The notes under the pieces were generated by a model that was not told the DNA's origin, ran no database searches, and was given only the letters and a program-made list of their open reading frames with translations. A stretch of DNA of 64,000 nt from Rotaria macrura (taxonomy: Eukaryota; Rotifera; Eurotatoria; Philodinida; Philodinidae). This document shows, one piece after another, positions 1 to 13,736 of the stretch (position 1 is the first letter of the stretch; each line of letters starts with the position of its first letter). The position numbers were made by a program, and so were the translations under genes. The stretch is from assembly GCA_900239685.1 (NCBI GenBank), contig OENT01000153.1, positions 62,001 through 126,000 on the forward strand, in the 5' to 3' direction.

Positions 1-1868
1 CGTTTCAAACAATGCTTTACTATAGTAGATTGATTTATCTGAACATTTATTGTTCAACGCATAAATAACTATAGAAATATTCTTTTTCTTTTTACTCTTT
101 GAAGGAAAACATTCTAATATGTAAATATTTGATAGTAATTTTCATTATATATTCATGACATTGACACCTATGTCAGTAGAAAAAAAGTAAAGGACATTGA
201 ATTGCATAATTATTTATTTTTTTTGTAAAGAATATTAATTTAAACGAGCTCAAAACCGATTTAATCATTAATGTATGAAGTGTTATTTCTCTAATATTTT
301 TATCTGTAGATTATTTAAAATACAATAAAAACTCTTGTGACCTTTTCATTGCCATCTTTCTCTTTTTCTTGAATTGGACTTTATTCAATGTTGATGGAAA
401 AACATTGCCTACGTTATGATTATTATTCGGCTTTTTATTTTCTTTTTGAAAGAACATCGAAAAAAGAGAGCTTTTTGATTGATTCTTAACTTACACACAA
501 GAATCTTGATTATTCTTTTTGTTTCTAGTCTTGTTGACATAAATTAAATCAAAAATAATACAAAAACGAAAAGTCCAATCAAGAATATTAGAGTGGAATA
601 AAATCAGTACGTCTTTGATATAAGGTCAACTAAACTTTTTCATGACATTTTAATGAATGATAGCGATAGTTTCTTTTTTATCGAGTCGCAATAAGATTTA
701 GTTTTTTATTTTCTTTGTAATACCTGTGGTTGAATTTATTCAGTAGAATGAAGAGAACCTTTTCCTGTTGTTTAATATTAGAACAACTCTTAATCAAACT
801 CCATTTGTCTCATCATGTAAGTGTAATAATATGCTATTTATAATTAAATATTGAATCTGTTCAAGCTTTGTTTTATGAATATAGACTACTAAATGGATGT
901 TGTGTTACATTTAAAAAAACTAAGAATGAGAGAAAGATGAATGAAAAAGTACAATTATATAAATAACAACAACACAGCAGTAAAAACAATGAATACAGAG
1001 AAACAATAACGTTTTTCTCTTTCTCTATTTTATAGTGTCATACATCAGCTGCTATACCTGGAAGGCTATTTTTTCTTGTTCGGGAATAAAGAAAGAAAAG
1101 ACAGGTAGGGGATAGTGGAAATGTGACACGTCACTTATTTGTCTTACATAAAGACACAACTGAAATGTTATGATGTTATATAGATAAAGTTTTAAAACAC
1201 TATCAATATTTCATTCTATAAGTAAAAATACAAAGACTAAGTATTATTAAAACAGATATGACTAGAATTCTTAGCAGACTATTTTTTTTTGTTAGCATTA
1301 TCAACATCATAGAAATACTCTGTACATATCTTTATAAATAAGCTGTTTATATAGATTGCCTTTGCGCTGTGTAAGCTCGACTTGTTCTGCTATTTGTGTC
1401 ATTACTTTCTTTTATCAAGAAAATGGATCCAATCATTTCCAACCAGGTATGCAGAAAAACGAGACCATATGCATGTGCATACATCGAGGTAATGACAAAT
1501 TTCTCCTTGATACACATCAGTATCCATATGAGATACATGTTTATACATTTGGTGCTCTGCGGCTTCTATCACTCAATTTTATAAGATCAAAAAAAAATTA
1601 TTTTTATACGCCCGAGAAAGTTTTGTTTACATAAGCGTTATGTTTTGTACTTCAACCTTTCTTGTGATTGGACATGGAATGATGAAACTTAAGTCCTTTT
1701 TTCAATTTATTAATGCACAAGAATGATCTCATCAAATACATTGCAATTAAGTCATGATCAATAGACAATAAAAAATCTTTTCGATAGCAACAATAGCAGT
1801 TCAACAAAGGAGAAAAGTGTTTATTTGTGTTGCAGTTAATCACAACGAATTGTCTTGCAGTTGCATAC

Positions 1869-1893
1869 CAACACACACACACACACACACACA
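1869..1893. repeat. CA/TG dinucleotide microsatellite
   Basis: About twelve CA units in a row, in a gene-free stretch. No other structure is seen. Confidence 0.9.
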
Positions 1894-2907
1894 GAAACAC
1901 AGCAAAAAAAGAAGTGTTTGATGGAAAGAGAAAGTCAGAAGAGGGAGAGAGAGAAGAAGAAGAGAAAGCTCACGATTTGCCATCAAAATACAAAAGGAGT
2001 GGTGGGAAGATGAAGGAGAATAGAGAAAATCTACTGCGACTGCTTTTTTCTTTTTGAAAAAAATAAGAGCGAGCAGGACGAAGAACAACATTTTTTTGTG
2101 TTAGTGAATTATACTGTCAAGAACACAAACGTGTTCAATTTCTGTGAGTATGTGACACTTTGTTTATTTGCTGTCTATACCTGGTTAGTGACAGATTGTT
2201 CGAATCTAATGCTATTTATAGTACGCTACTTGCTTTCCTTTTGTCTGTTGATTGTCCTTAGGAAAAGAAACAGGTGCATCATTTTATATCAGCGTTAGTT
2301 TAATGAAGTTTTCTACCACGCTTCCATTGTGCTAGAACAGTAAATGTTTTTTGTTCTGTGTTTTTCTCTCTCTTCTCCCTTCATCTTTCATTCTCAATTT
2401 CATTCATAATCGATTTGAAAGTGACTCTACTAAATATTCATTCAGTGATGGTCTTTAGAGCATACCAAACGAAGTGTAATAAAATGAGATTAAATGCGGA
2501 TCCATCATTCATTCGTTTGTTCACACATAAACATAGTTGGCAATTGCGTATCACAGTGATTGCAATGTGTGATCGATCAAATGACAGAAATATAGAAAAG
2601 AACACCATGGTGAAACTTCGCTGATGCCAAAGATGATTATTACTACTCTGCAGATAATATATTAATGGCTGATGTGGCATCTTGTCTTATGCTTTGAGAT
2701 TGATAGTAACGTTGTAGAGAGAAAACAAGAAAGATGACAACCATAGAACAGCGAAATATAGATAGACGACAGTAAAAACAACAGAAAAGCATAGAAGTTC
2801 TTATTAAATGTATAGAAAAAAAAATATATATCCATGTCTTTTTTCCTCTTCGATGAAGACTACAGTAATATGACAATTAGAGAAGTTTTTTCTCTCTCAT
2901 TATTTTA

Positions 2908-2955
2908 TCTCTCTCTCTCTCTCTTGCTCTTGCTCTTGCTCTCGCTCTCATTCTC
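2908..2955. repeat. TC tract grading into a TTGCTC hexamer repeat
   Basis: A run of TC units passes into three copies of TTGCTC and then TCGCTC-like units. It is a pyrimidine-only strand apart from the G of each hexamer, and lies about 180 bases before the PKA-like start codon. Confidence 0.8.
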
Positions 2956-3132
2956 TGAGAAACAGATTGTCAAATAAATTGATGCAACAAAAGACGAGAA
3001 ACTAACTCTCGCTTTATATTTTCTGCACTTCATCTCATTCTTGATAGAGATCCATGGAAAATAATGTAACATTAATTAATATTCTATTTTTCTAGATATA
3101 GCATATAAATTTAAAACGAACAATCTCTAATC

Positions 3133-4476
<1,344 letters not shown>

Positions 4477-4478
<2 letters not shown>

Positions 4479-4482
4479 TAAA
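4477..4482 (+). terminator. AATAAA hexamer overlapping the kinase stop codon
   Basis: AATAAA overlaps the TAA stop of the PKA-like gene. Used as the poly(A) signal it would leave a 3' UTR of only about 15-30 bases, so another signal further on may be the real one. Confidence 0.3.
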
Positions 4483-5045
4483 AACAAGTTTTTCTTTTAC
4501 TTTTACTTTTTTCTTTTCTCTTTTTTTTTTGTATATTATCCGTGTTGATACTACTTCTTGAGCGAAGAAAAAATATTTATTTTTGATATTCAGATCAAAG
4601 ATAATTAAATTAAACTTCATACAAATTATACAGAAAAGTCTTAAGAGATCAATCTAATCATGTAGAAAAGTGTAATGATGTTTTCTTTGCCTTGCAAACA
4701 TCCTATGTTATTGTGCCATTTACAATATTACTAGAGAAAAAAAGCAATGGCAATAGGATCAATATTCGAAATTAAATTGAGCACAATTTATATGTCTTAT
4801 GTTATTGAAATCATGAAAATATAGTTATGAATAAATAATGTAATTAGTGTTCCAATGGAAATCCATCTTTATAGAAAATAACGAGTAATTCAAAATAAGA
4901 GGCAATAGTAATTATGTTCCTGCGTTCGATACATTTGATTATTATTTGGTTATTCAGTCGCTATTCTATAAAATAAAATTTATGATGATTGATTTCTATA
5001 GTTCATAATCGTATGTGACGAAATGGTACAGTTTTTTTCTTAGAT

Positions 5046-5078
<33 letters not shown>

Positions 5079-5755
5079 ATAAATATCCGTGCCGCAACAA
5101 GTACTGGCCTCGACGACAATTTTATTCCTTTCAGTCTCAAGTAAATCATGGTGAATAAGATTTACTTTAATAAACTGAAATACAGGATAAAAAAAACGCA
5201 CTTGAGTTCACTTTACTGGCAAAAACATTAACAAAATACTTCATATGTTCGAGTGTGAGACACCTAAATTTTAGAAGCTTTCGTTAAAATAAATTTTCTC
5301 AGCCGAACCTTTTGATTCAGTGAAGAGCTGATTTCATAGCTCACAAACATGGTACAAAAACAAAATGAATTTCCATATTGAATAATCTTTTTGTTTCTAT
5401 TCGAAATGGATCAGCTGTTGAAAGTTCACTTCTCTTTATTATTAAAAACGTAGCAACGATAGTGTAAACTAATGTAGTTCCCTATGCAACATGTATGTGT
5501 TGATTTCTCTCGTTTTCCTATCGTTCTTCATGACATCATTCTTATTAAGTATGAATTCAATTCAAGTAATTTATTGAGAATAAATGATGCGAGTTATTCG
5601 TAGTAAGTGAAAAAATGAAAAAGAAATGATTTCATGCTGAAGTAGTTATCTGGAGTTTATCAACAGAAAAGGAAAATACATATATATTAATAGAAAATGC
5701 ACATAAGAAATAGTTAATTATGAAAAAAGAAATAGGATGAAATAGAATAAAATAA
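4479..5755. other. Convergent intergenic region
   Basis: It lies between the 3' ends of the PKA-like gene (+) and the secreted kinase-like gene (-), and should hold both 3' UTRs. The only structure I see is a TA microsatellite at about 5045-5070. Confidence 0.6.
5045..5070. repeat. TA dinucleotide microsatellite
   Basis: About thirteen TA units, followed by GTATG repeats. Confidence 0.85.
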
Positions 5756-6863
5756 TTATTTTGTTAATGCACATTTAAATAATTTCTTATTTGTTAGAGT
5801 AAATTTCCAATATTTTTCAAATAAGATTTTATAACTGTATGGTACGGCTTCTGTGTCTTGTTCATTTTTACTTGTGATCATTTTCTGCATCATTGAACAA
5901 AAATAGCCGATTTCTTTTTTTTCTTGTGATTGTATATCATCAATTAAATTTTGTTTAATAATACGTTTTAAATGACCTAAGAAATTAATAGGTTGTTTTA
6001 AGAAATTACTCGTACTCGTAAAATATTTTTGATTGCCAATAAAATGTGCACCGCCAAAATCGATTAGATTAACTTTTTTATTATTTTTTCTATCGACTAA
6101 TATATTTTTTTCATGCATATCATCATGTGATATACCAATTTGATCTAAGTTACAAACAATGGCTGCTGTTTGACATGATATTGAAATTAAATCGTTCGAT
6201 GATAAACTATCAATGATTTTAGATAGTTCTTCATAACCTTCAAGTAACTCCATAGCAAGGATTCGATATGAAGCTGTTTCTAAATATGTAACATATTTTG
6301 GTACCGATGGAATTTCATATTCTGTTATGAGACGTAGTGCAACAGCTTCACGTAAACTTTTTTGTTTACCCTTATTATCTACGAGTGATTTTAGATCGAT
6401 ACGATCATAACGACCTTCTGTATTGAATGAAACAATATCGAGTTTCGCTGGTAATTTAATAAATTTTATAGCAAGAGGAAATTGAACGGCTTTTGAGCGA
6501 CCTCGTACAACTAATCCAAAGGATCCGGCACCGATCAATGATTGACGATCGACACTAAGACATGTAAGAGATGGATTCGATGAACAAGAATCAGTACTAA
6601 TTGTCAGGCTATTTTTTTTTAAAAGATCAAGATCTTCGGAAGAAATAGGATATTCGAGATTTTTATCCGAACAAGATGACCCAGCACCTTTTTTTACTGG
6701 TATTGTACAATGTGAAGCATCATTGGCTAAATTAATTATAATAAGTAGAACAAATATGAGATCAATTTAATATCGTCATTTTGAACTTACCAAGATTAGT
6801 CACTTTTTCGTTAGTACAAAATTGTACTAGCAAAAACAAGAGATAAACGATCGACAAAAACAT
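5756..6863 (-). CDS. Divergent protein-kinase-fold protein with an N-terminal signal peptide
   Basis: Two exons (6863-6791, 6726-5756) joined by a 64-base GT-AG intron give about 347 residues. The ATG at 6863 opens a hydrophobic segment (residues 1-16, LSIVYLLFLLVQF) that looks like a signal peptide, followed by a Cys- and Ser-containing linker to about residue 87. A kinase fold follows: GAGSFGLV (90-97), lysine 112 in LAIKF, a glutamate in REAVAL (about 151), hinge-like AMELLEGY, HDDMHEKN (225-232) as catalytic loop, and DFG (247-249). The catalytic loop has D and N but reads H-D-D-M-H in place of H-R-D-L-K, closer to HGDxHxxN of aminoglycoside/choline-kinase types. Lys, Asp, Asn and DFG remain, so it may be active. 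Location outside the cytosol is inferred from the leader. The C-terminal lobe seems short. No family assigned. Confidence 0.8.
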
Positions 6864-8317
6864 AATCGTAGCAAACAATAAGATTATTTTGAGAAAGACC
6901 AATGATTTCCTTTATTTTCTAGACTATATACTTAGAGATAATAGGCAGCTGTAACAAGAGAACAGAAAAACAAAACTCGTACCAAATATAGCCCTTCTGT
7001 GTAATGGGTATCTTTGATGTAGTAGATCATTAAGAATCCTAAGTAGAGGAACTTTACCCAGTTGTTTAGGGTATCCGGCAGGTTCTGATGACAAACATAC
7101 GTGATTCATAGACGAAAACATATAAAAGACTATCGAATATAAACTATTAGTATTTTTGGGTGACTGAAGTTTTACATGTACTCTAAAGAAAAAAGGTATA
7201 ACTCTAGAAAAATACAATACTCTATCTTGTATTCTAATCATTATGGGAAATAGAAAATAATGTCAAATGTCATGGGACAGCAATACATCCTAAATATCTT
7301 TCCATCAAAAGCAACAGAACTTTTTATAGTCTTATTAGATCCATTTGATGATACTCTATCTTTGTTAAGAATAAAGTCATTCCAAAAAATTTTCCCATTG
7401 TAGAAAATAAAAAGAATGAACGAAACATTTCAAATGTATTATTTAATTAATCAATTAATTAACCATTGAAAATTGATAAAGTTTAAAAAAAATAAATTGT
7501 TATGAATTCGTTGTAAAATTCATATCGATTGAGAATTGAATTTTTCCCTCCTATGTTTCATTCATTTCTAGTAGTTGATTAATTTATTTCAATTGCTACC
7601 ATAGTGGAAGAGTACATGCATGAAACCTTATGAGAGAGAACAAGTCCGCATATATTTGTTTAACTCAGCAATGATCTTGTGAGCAACAATACGTACGTCT
7701 ATTTTTTTTTCTAGTACTTTGCTTGAGATCATTTTAACTATCTGATGCATGACTTCGAATAATACGACGTAGTTGCAAATTGCTTTTTTTTGTATATGAA
7801 TTTTTTATTATAACTATCAATGACAGACATATCATTAATTTATTCAATTATATAGGCTTAATAGAGTATTATCTCGAGATCAAATAAACTAATGCTTAAT
7901 TAATAGAAATAAGAAACCGTTATGGGTTATTTTTGAATTTCTTTAAATCTCTACTTTCCTATTAATAGAATACTAAAACATTCATGCATCATAGATTAAA
8001 TTTTCTATTCGTAAATGAATTTACAAACTATCGAAATAATAATCAATCGTCTTTTTCTTTTTAATCTCCGATTGGTTATTGTTGAGAATAAGAAGAAAAG
8101 TAATCCTCTACGCATTTCATAATCATAGTCATCGTCATAGTAACATTCCTCTCTAAGAACATGAAGCATTTTTCTTCGTCATCTATGCATTTCTCATGAA
8201 TCTCATACGTCAATGGTTGAGAAACTTACAAAGACTAAGTGCAAATTTACACTCAGAATAAATTCATTACTTATTTCTCCTTGTTGTTTCTCACTTCCGA
8301 ATCATATCGCGAAAATA
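6864..8317. other. Intergenic region between divergent secreted-kinase and KH-protein genes
   Basis: No supported exon. It carries the upstream regions of both genes. An in-frame ATG at 8213 would extend the KH protein by 35 residues, but the 8318 start gives a better match to the family N-terminus. Confidence 0.6.
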
Positions 8318-11292
8318 ATGCAAAATAATCCAGTTGCTTTTCAAGATGCTATTGCACGTGCACAACAAATAGCAGCTAAATTACTAGCATCAGCACCGAA
8401 TACTAATAGAAGTCCTTCGGTAAAACGACCCAACAATGATGACGATAATATGAAAAAGCGGCCGGCAATGGAGTCTCCAACAGAAACGGATTCTTCAGTG
8501 GCACCTGTGTTACGTGCACAACAGATAGCACAACAACTCAATTCACAATTAGGTGTAAAATCAACAAATCATTCATCAACATTACCAGTCTCAAGTCAAT
8601 TCAGCCACCAAGAAGATTATAAAATTCCTGATAAATTTGTCGGTCTTATTATTGGTAAGGGTGGTGAACAAATTATTCGACTTCAAGCTGAAAGTGGTTG
8701 TAAAGTACAAATCTGTCAATTACGACCTGAACCTTTACCTGGTGGTCCTAATCCTCCAGATCGTATAGCAAATTTATCTGGTTCAAGAGATGCTATTGAA
8801 CGAGCTAAACGTATTATGGATGATATCATATCACGAGGGAAGATGAGTGAAAGTGGTTCAACGAATTTTAATCCATATTCCATGGGAGGAACAAATACGA
8901 AATCCATCGATGTTATGTTACCATCAGCGAAATGTGGCTTAGTTATTGGTAAAGGCGGCGAAAATATTAAGCGTGTATCCGTAAGAAATTTAGTTTCATT
9001 GTATGTAAAAATAGATTAGATAAGAACTTTTTTACAGGAAGAATTTGGCATTAAAATGTATGTTGTTCAAGATTCATCTGATGTAGATGGAATTGAACAT
9101 AAACCATTACGAATCATGGGTGAACCAGATCGAGTAGAAGTAAGAAAATACTTATTAAACGAACAGATGATACGAATGGTATGGTTTTTTCTTCGTATTT
9201 GACTTGTTTTAGCGTGCAAAACAGTATGTACTCGAAACATTATTGAAACCAGGTGGTTTAAGTAATCCATCGAATCGTTTTAATTCAAATCAAGGTAATT
9301 CGACATCATCAGGTGATTCGAATTCTCGTGTAAGTTATTGAAACGTGTGAGTTCTTTTGCTTTGTAATTCAAGAAGAATACTTTTAGATGAGTAATACAT
9401 ATACGCATGGTTCCTGTAATGAAGCAAATTATCAAGTACCCTATGATAAAGCAGGACTTGTTATTGGCAAAGGTTAATTTAGATAAATTCTTTGCGTTTC
9501 ATTTTTTTTAACTTCTTAATTTATTCTAGGTGGTGAAAGTATCAAGGAAATAAATCGAAAATCTGGAGCGTTTGTTGAACTCGATAAAACTCATATGTCA
9601 GCAGCCGGAATGTCATCCCATAGAGTATTCAGATTACGTGGTACACCTGAGCAAATAATTGCAGCTCAACAATTAATGTATGAAAAAGTTGTAAACAGTC
9701 CTGGTGGTCCTGGAGACATGTTAACACCAGCACAATTCCAACAACAAAATAATTTACCATTCCTTGGATCGAATCAAGCTGAAACATGGAATAATAACAA
9801 CGATCAATATGGAAATAATACCAATAATAATGATCCGTACAATCAATGGGCGAATGCTTATGGACAATGGCCGCAATGTAAGCAATATTCATATTTGAAA
9901 ACAAAAACAACTAGTCTTCTTCAACTGTTTATTTGTAGTAAATGCCTATGATCAAAATGTATCAAAAACAAATACTAATTCATCAACACCAAACACAAAT
10001 GCTTCAGAAATGAACCAATTCGATCCAACTTGGCTAGCTTATTATCAACAAATGAATTATTACAATATGATGCAATCGACGATGACTGGAAATACGCCAT
10101 CTTCGGCATCGACCAATACAAATGCAGCGAAAACACCAGATTCCACAGCAAATACAAATAATACCAATACGGCAACATCAGGTTTGTAGATTCTTTTTTT
10201 TTCCATTAATCAATTGATTTATGTATTTTACAATTGACTAATATATATATATAAATATATTTAATAGCATTAAATCCAACTACGGGCCAACCTGACTATA
10301 GTGAACAATGGATTGAATACTATCGATCTGTTGGACAAAATGAACTTGCTGATGAAGTCACTCGACAAATGAAAGCGGTAAGATTTTCATTTATCTTATG
10401 TTTAATGTTATAGTATATAGTTTCACAATCTCAACAATTAGTTTTAAAAGCCTTAGTATTGAAGAAGACGGATATCCTCTCGGGATCGATCTTCTTGACA
10501 TCAGCATTCATAAGTTATTCATTTTTTTGAGTAAACATCTAAAGTGCTACTTATGAAATCCTACAGGAATCATTTTTGTAAAACAATTCACACATTATAT
10601 TGAGCATTTAATTTTCGGCTTCTTCTTACATTTGTCAATATAACCGAGAAATTTCTTTGTCTGCCTCTGGTTCAATCATCGATCTTTTTCCTGTAATGCA
10701 TGATCGCTCGTTTTGGGGAGGGGGTGGGGTGGGGTTATCCTTAAACGGAGATTCTATAGCCAACGGCATTCATGCATAAGTTGTCACAAACTTACACAAC
10801 AACTAAAAAACATGTTAACTTTTGCAAGGTTTTTTGTTTTTCAAATGTTTCATTCCAATAATGAGCAGAGAATAGTAAAGAAAATAAACTTGAAAATTTG
10901 TCAATATTTTTTTACTGTACGACAAGAAAAACATCTAATCATTAAGCATGTTATTATGTATATTTGAAGCTTGAAGAAATGTGTGAATAACTTGCAAGAA
11001 AATTACGCATGGCAATAGATAGTTTAGTTGAAAAGAAAACCTTGAACAGACAATATATTTATGTTTAATTTCATTTATGAATCCTTCGTTTCAGACTAGT
11101 GCAAATGCAAAATCCACAGCTACAACAAGTGCGTCATCAACAAATTCGAATTCGAATGCAGCACAAGCCGCAGCTAGTGCAATGATGATGTCTTCTGGTA
11201 ACCCTTGGGCTGCTTATGCTCAACAATGGGCCGCTGCGGCAGGATCAAATACCAAGAATAATATCAATTCATCAGCAGCGTCGTCATCTTAA
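8318..11292 (+). CDS. FUBP/KSRP-like KH-domain single-strand nucleic-acid-binding protein
   Basis: Eight exons: 8318-8980, 9038-9139, 9213-9329, 9388-9472, 9530-9877, 9939-10181, 10268-10377, 11095-11292, all GT-AG and phase-consistent, giving about 621 residues (human FUBP1 is of similar size). Seen: an N-terminal helix AFQDAIARAQQIAAKLL like the FUBP N-box, echoed by a second RAQQIAQQL copy at about 66-75; three KH domains with GKGG loops at about 113-116, 211-214 and 321-324; then a Q/N/S-rich tail with tyrosine motifs (PYNQWANAY, LAYYQQMNYY, YSEQWIEYY, PWAAYAQQW) typical of FUBP C-termini. Family role: binding single-stranded DNA such as FUSE to tune transcription, or AU-rich RNA to tune splicing and decay. 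Vertebrate FUBPs have four KH domains; I can place only three. Start chosen for family similarity. Confidence 0.93.
10715..10734 (+). other. G-quadruplex-type G-run in a FUBP intron
   Basis: Four runs of G (4, 5, 4 and 4) separated by single A or T bases, inside the 717-base last intron. Runs with one-base loops are the most stable quadruplex pattern. In the RNA it lies on the sense strand, so it could fold in the pre-mRNA. Confidence 0.7.
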
Positions 11293-11293
11293 G

Positions 11294-11448
11294 GTAAGAA
11301 AACTTAGTCGAAAACGTGTTTTTTCTTAAATTCAACTTGAAAAAGAAATATTCATGTTTTAATCGATGATGTTTGTAGGTCATCATTGTTTTAAGTTGAA
11401 AATTGATTATAATAATTTTTTTTGTTATTTCTTTATCATTATTTGTAG
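11294..11448 (+). other. Probable 3' UTR intron of the FUBP-like gene
   Basis: A strong donor (AAG then GTAAGA) sits one base after the stop codon, and a clear acceptor (tttgtag) follows at 11448. The stop codon lies before the donor, so this intron would be entirely in the 3' UTR. It is inferred only from splice consensus. Confidence 0.45.
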
Positions 11449-11979
11449 GAATCGATTGATTAATTCTTGTGTTCGTCTTTATCTTATCCAACAATATTGA
11501 TGTATTTACTATATATAAATATATATGTATGTTTATGTGTTTTCCTTAGAAGACAGTCATGTTCAAAAATTTTTTTTCAAATAACGACGATCTACAAGCA
11601 AAGTCCAATGTGTCTCATGAAAAAAAAATGTTATTTGTATTTGTTTATTTCTTTTCCTTTCTTTTGAAATATTATTTGTATGCTTTTCTGTCTTCATTCT
11701 ATGATCATTTCTGTTTTATTTCTAGCCGAAAATTATGAGCTAGTCTCGTAATTCATTTACTGATATGAAACAAGAGAAAAATTTTGTTTTTTTTTCTAGC
11801 TAAAATGATTTCCTTTGTTAAAATAGGAGACAGAGTTGAACGGGTAAAGAATTTCTTAAAATTCGATTCATGTTGTGCATAGAGAAATATCAAAAGCGGC
11901 AAAAGTTTTCGGTAAGTTTTTCTTTATATGAATAAATAAATATGATGAAAGTTCTGAAGGGAAACACAGAGAGACGACC

Positions 11980-12032
11980 TATATATTTATATATATATAC
12001 ATACATATATATATATATATATGTATATTTAT
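11980..12032. repeat. Compound TA/TACA microsatellite
   Basis: Alternating TA runs interrupted by TTTA and CATACA units. Confidence 0.8.
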
Positions 12033-13736
12033 AATTGATAACAAGATACATGCAATTTTTTCTAGCTTCATTATAAGACTGGCTTGAATCAGGTATTTTT
12101 TATTTGGATTATATTTTAGAATAATTACAACCAATACGAGCAAGTTTGATAAACTCATGTTTTATGCTTATATCGTTCATACGTTTTGATTTAGAACGGA
12201 AAGTCAAAAAGTAGTACTTCACTTCAATATCTAAGTGTAATTAATTTTGTAGATGATCTAAAAATATAAAAAGTCTAATATAAAGAATTTCTTTTACGTT
12301 AAAAAGTTCATTAGGAATGTTTTTAAGTCATCTTCTAAGTTTTCTCAAGTAGAAAACGTTTTTCTACAAAAAGACACTATTCCTTGCAACGCTCTCTTCC
12401 AATCGAAATCCACTATTTGTAATATAAACGTAACAATTATGTAACTATTTGGATTCTTCTATGTAGGATGATGATCAAAATATGTCATTATTAGAAGTCG
12501 TGTTTGTGAGGGCTTCTTATGGATGAAATATTCTAATTGTAATGAAGACACATATTCTTCGTTGTTATTCTTTGTTTGAAAATTAATTCGTATTAATCGT
12601 TACACTGAAATATGATGGTCTAGACAATATTCTGTACAACCAAGGGATAGAACAATTAATAATGGCATCGATATTGAATCAATAGAGCTTGAAAGCTGTG
12701 TTTTTTTTGTCACTAACCTTGCTTCTACCTAAACTTATAACTAAATTCTATAAAAGATTGTTAATAAATCTGAAAACGATGAAACGTTTTTTGATTGATC
12801 AAATTCAAAGCGATAAGTAGAAGCCGTTATCGTTGGCAATACTTTTTATCTTCAAAATTATAAATGATTTAGATATTGAATTTAGAGTCAGATGAATCTA
12901 ATGTGACAGTTGATATCCTGAAAATATAAATTCATTATGGTTATTCTCTTATACAGACACTATTACGATGGTCTGATCATGGCTATCGAGCATGTCAGTT
13001 GTTACATTTAAATGAGAGAGAAAAAATATCTGACTATTTCATGGCGTTGGAGTGTTCATCAAGATGGATGAGAAATTCCACTTGAGTAAATATTATCAAA
13101 AAGTTTCAGTGCGAATGTAGTTTCAAATGTGAAAATTTAGGATTCGAAGAATTCAATAAATCGAACGTTCTTTTCGGAAATCTATTAAAAGACAACAGTG
13201 AATATTTGGGTGGTTTACAGCAAGAACTATATATCGAACTTTGAGGTCTAGGTAAACCAATTGTTATCCATCGAATTATCTAGTAATATGAAATGGAATA
13301 AGACATGGTTCCTGTGTAAAATTTTGAAAGTATTATTGTAAAAGAAACGATTATCGTTATTCAACATATGTCTACTTTCGTCAACACTCGAGTCACAGTG
13401 ACGCTTTTCAACAGTTAATGATATGGTAATTCAATAGGATTCTCCCATGTTGTGCTGTCTGAACTAGATATATTTTCATCGTTTTCAACAAATCTTGAAT
13501 CTAATAATATAAGTGAATATGCTGGTAATGAGTAGTACTGGCAGTAGAAATGAAATAGAAAACAATGTGTAAATTTGAGAACCCCTTAGTGTATTCATTA
13601 AAATTATCGACGAGAGTATCAATCGCCTTGTATTTTTTAAATCAAAAATAAAATTGATTTATATATATATACACAGAAAACAAACAAATTAAACGGAATA
13701 CAGTATTCGGTTCGGTTTTCTTTGAAATTATAGTTT

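Larger units (their letters stand above)
1..3132. other. Gene-free stretch upstream of the PKA-like gene
   Basis: I see no convincing coding exon on either strand. Reading frames here are short, and they lack both splice-consistent partners and recognisable motifs. The stretch holds a CA microsatellite (about 1869-1893) and a pyrimidine tract (about 2908-2955). The last part before 3133 probably includes the 5' UTR of the kinase: a tract ending in tttctag at about 3095 could be the acceptor of a 5' UTR intron. Confidence 0.6.
11293..13736. other. Convergent intergenic region with AT repeats and possible decayed coding pieces
   Basis: It lies between two 3' ends. It holds an AT-rich repeat (about 11980-12032) and two open segments without good starts, at 12957-13085 and 13101-13244. 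No supported complete gene. Confidence 0.5.

Noticed and set aside
6539-6863. Starting the minus-strand kinase-like gene at 6538, within the glycine loop
   Set aside because: Position 6538 is a TTG codon; the frame runs on upstream through a phase-consistent intron to an ATG at 6863 with a signal peptide.
8213-8317. Upstream in-frame ATG at 8213 for the FUBP-like gene
   Set aside because: The extra 35 residues look like translated UTR, and the family N-terminal helix begins just after the ATG at 8318.
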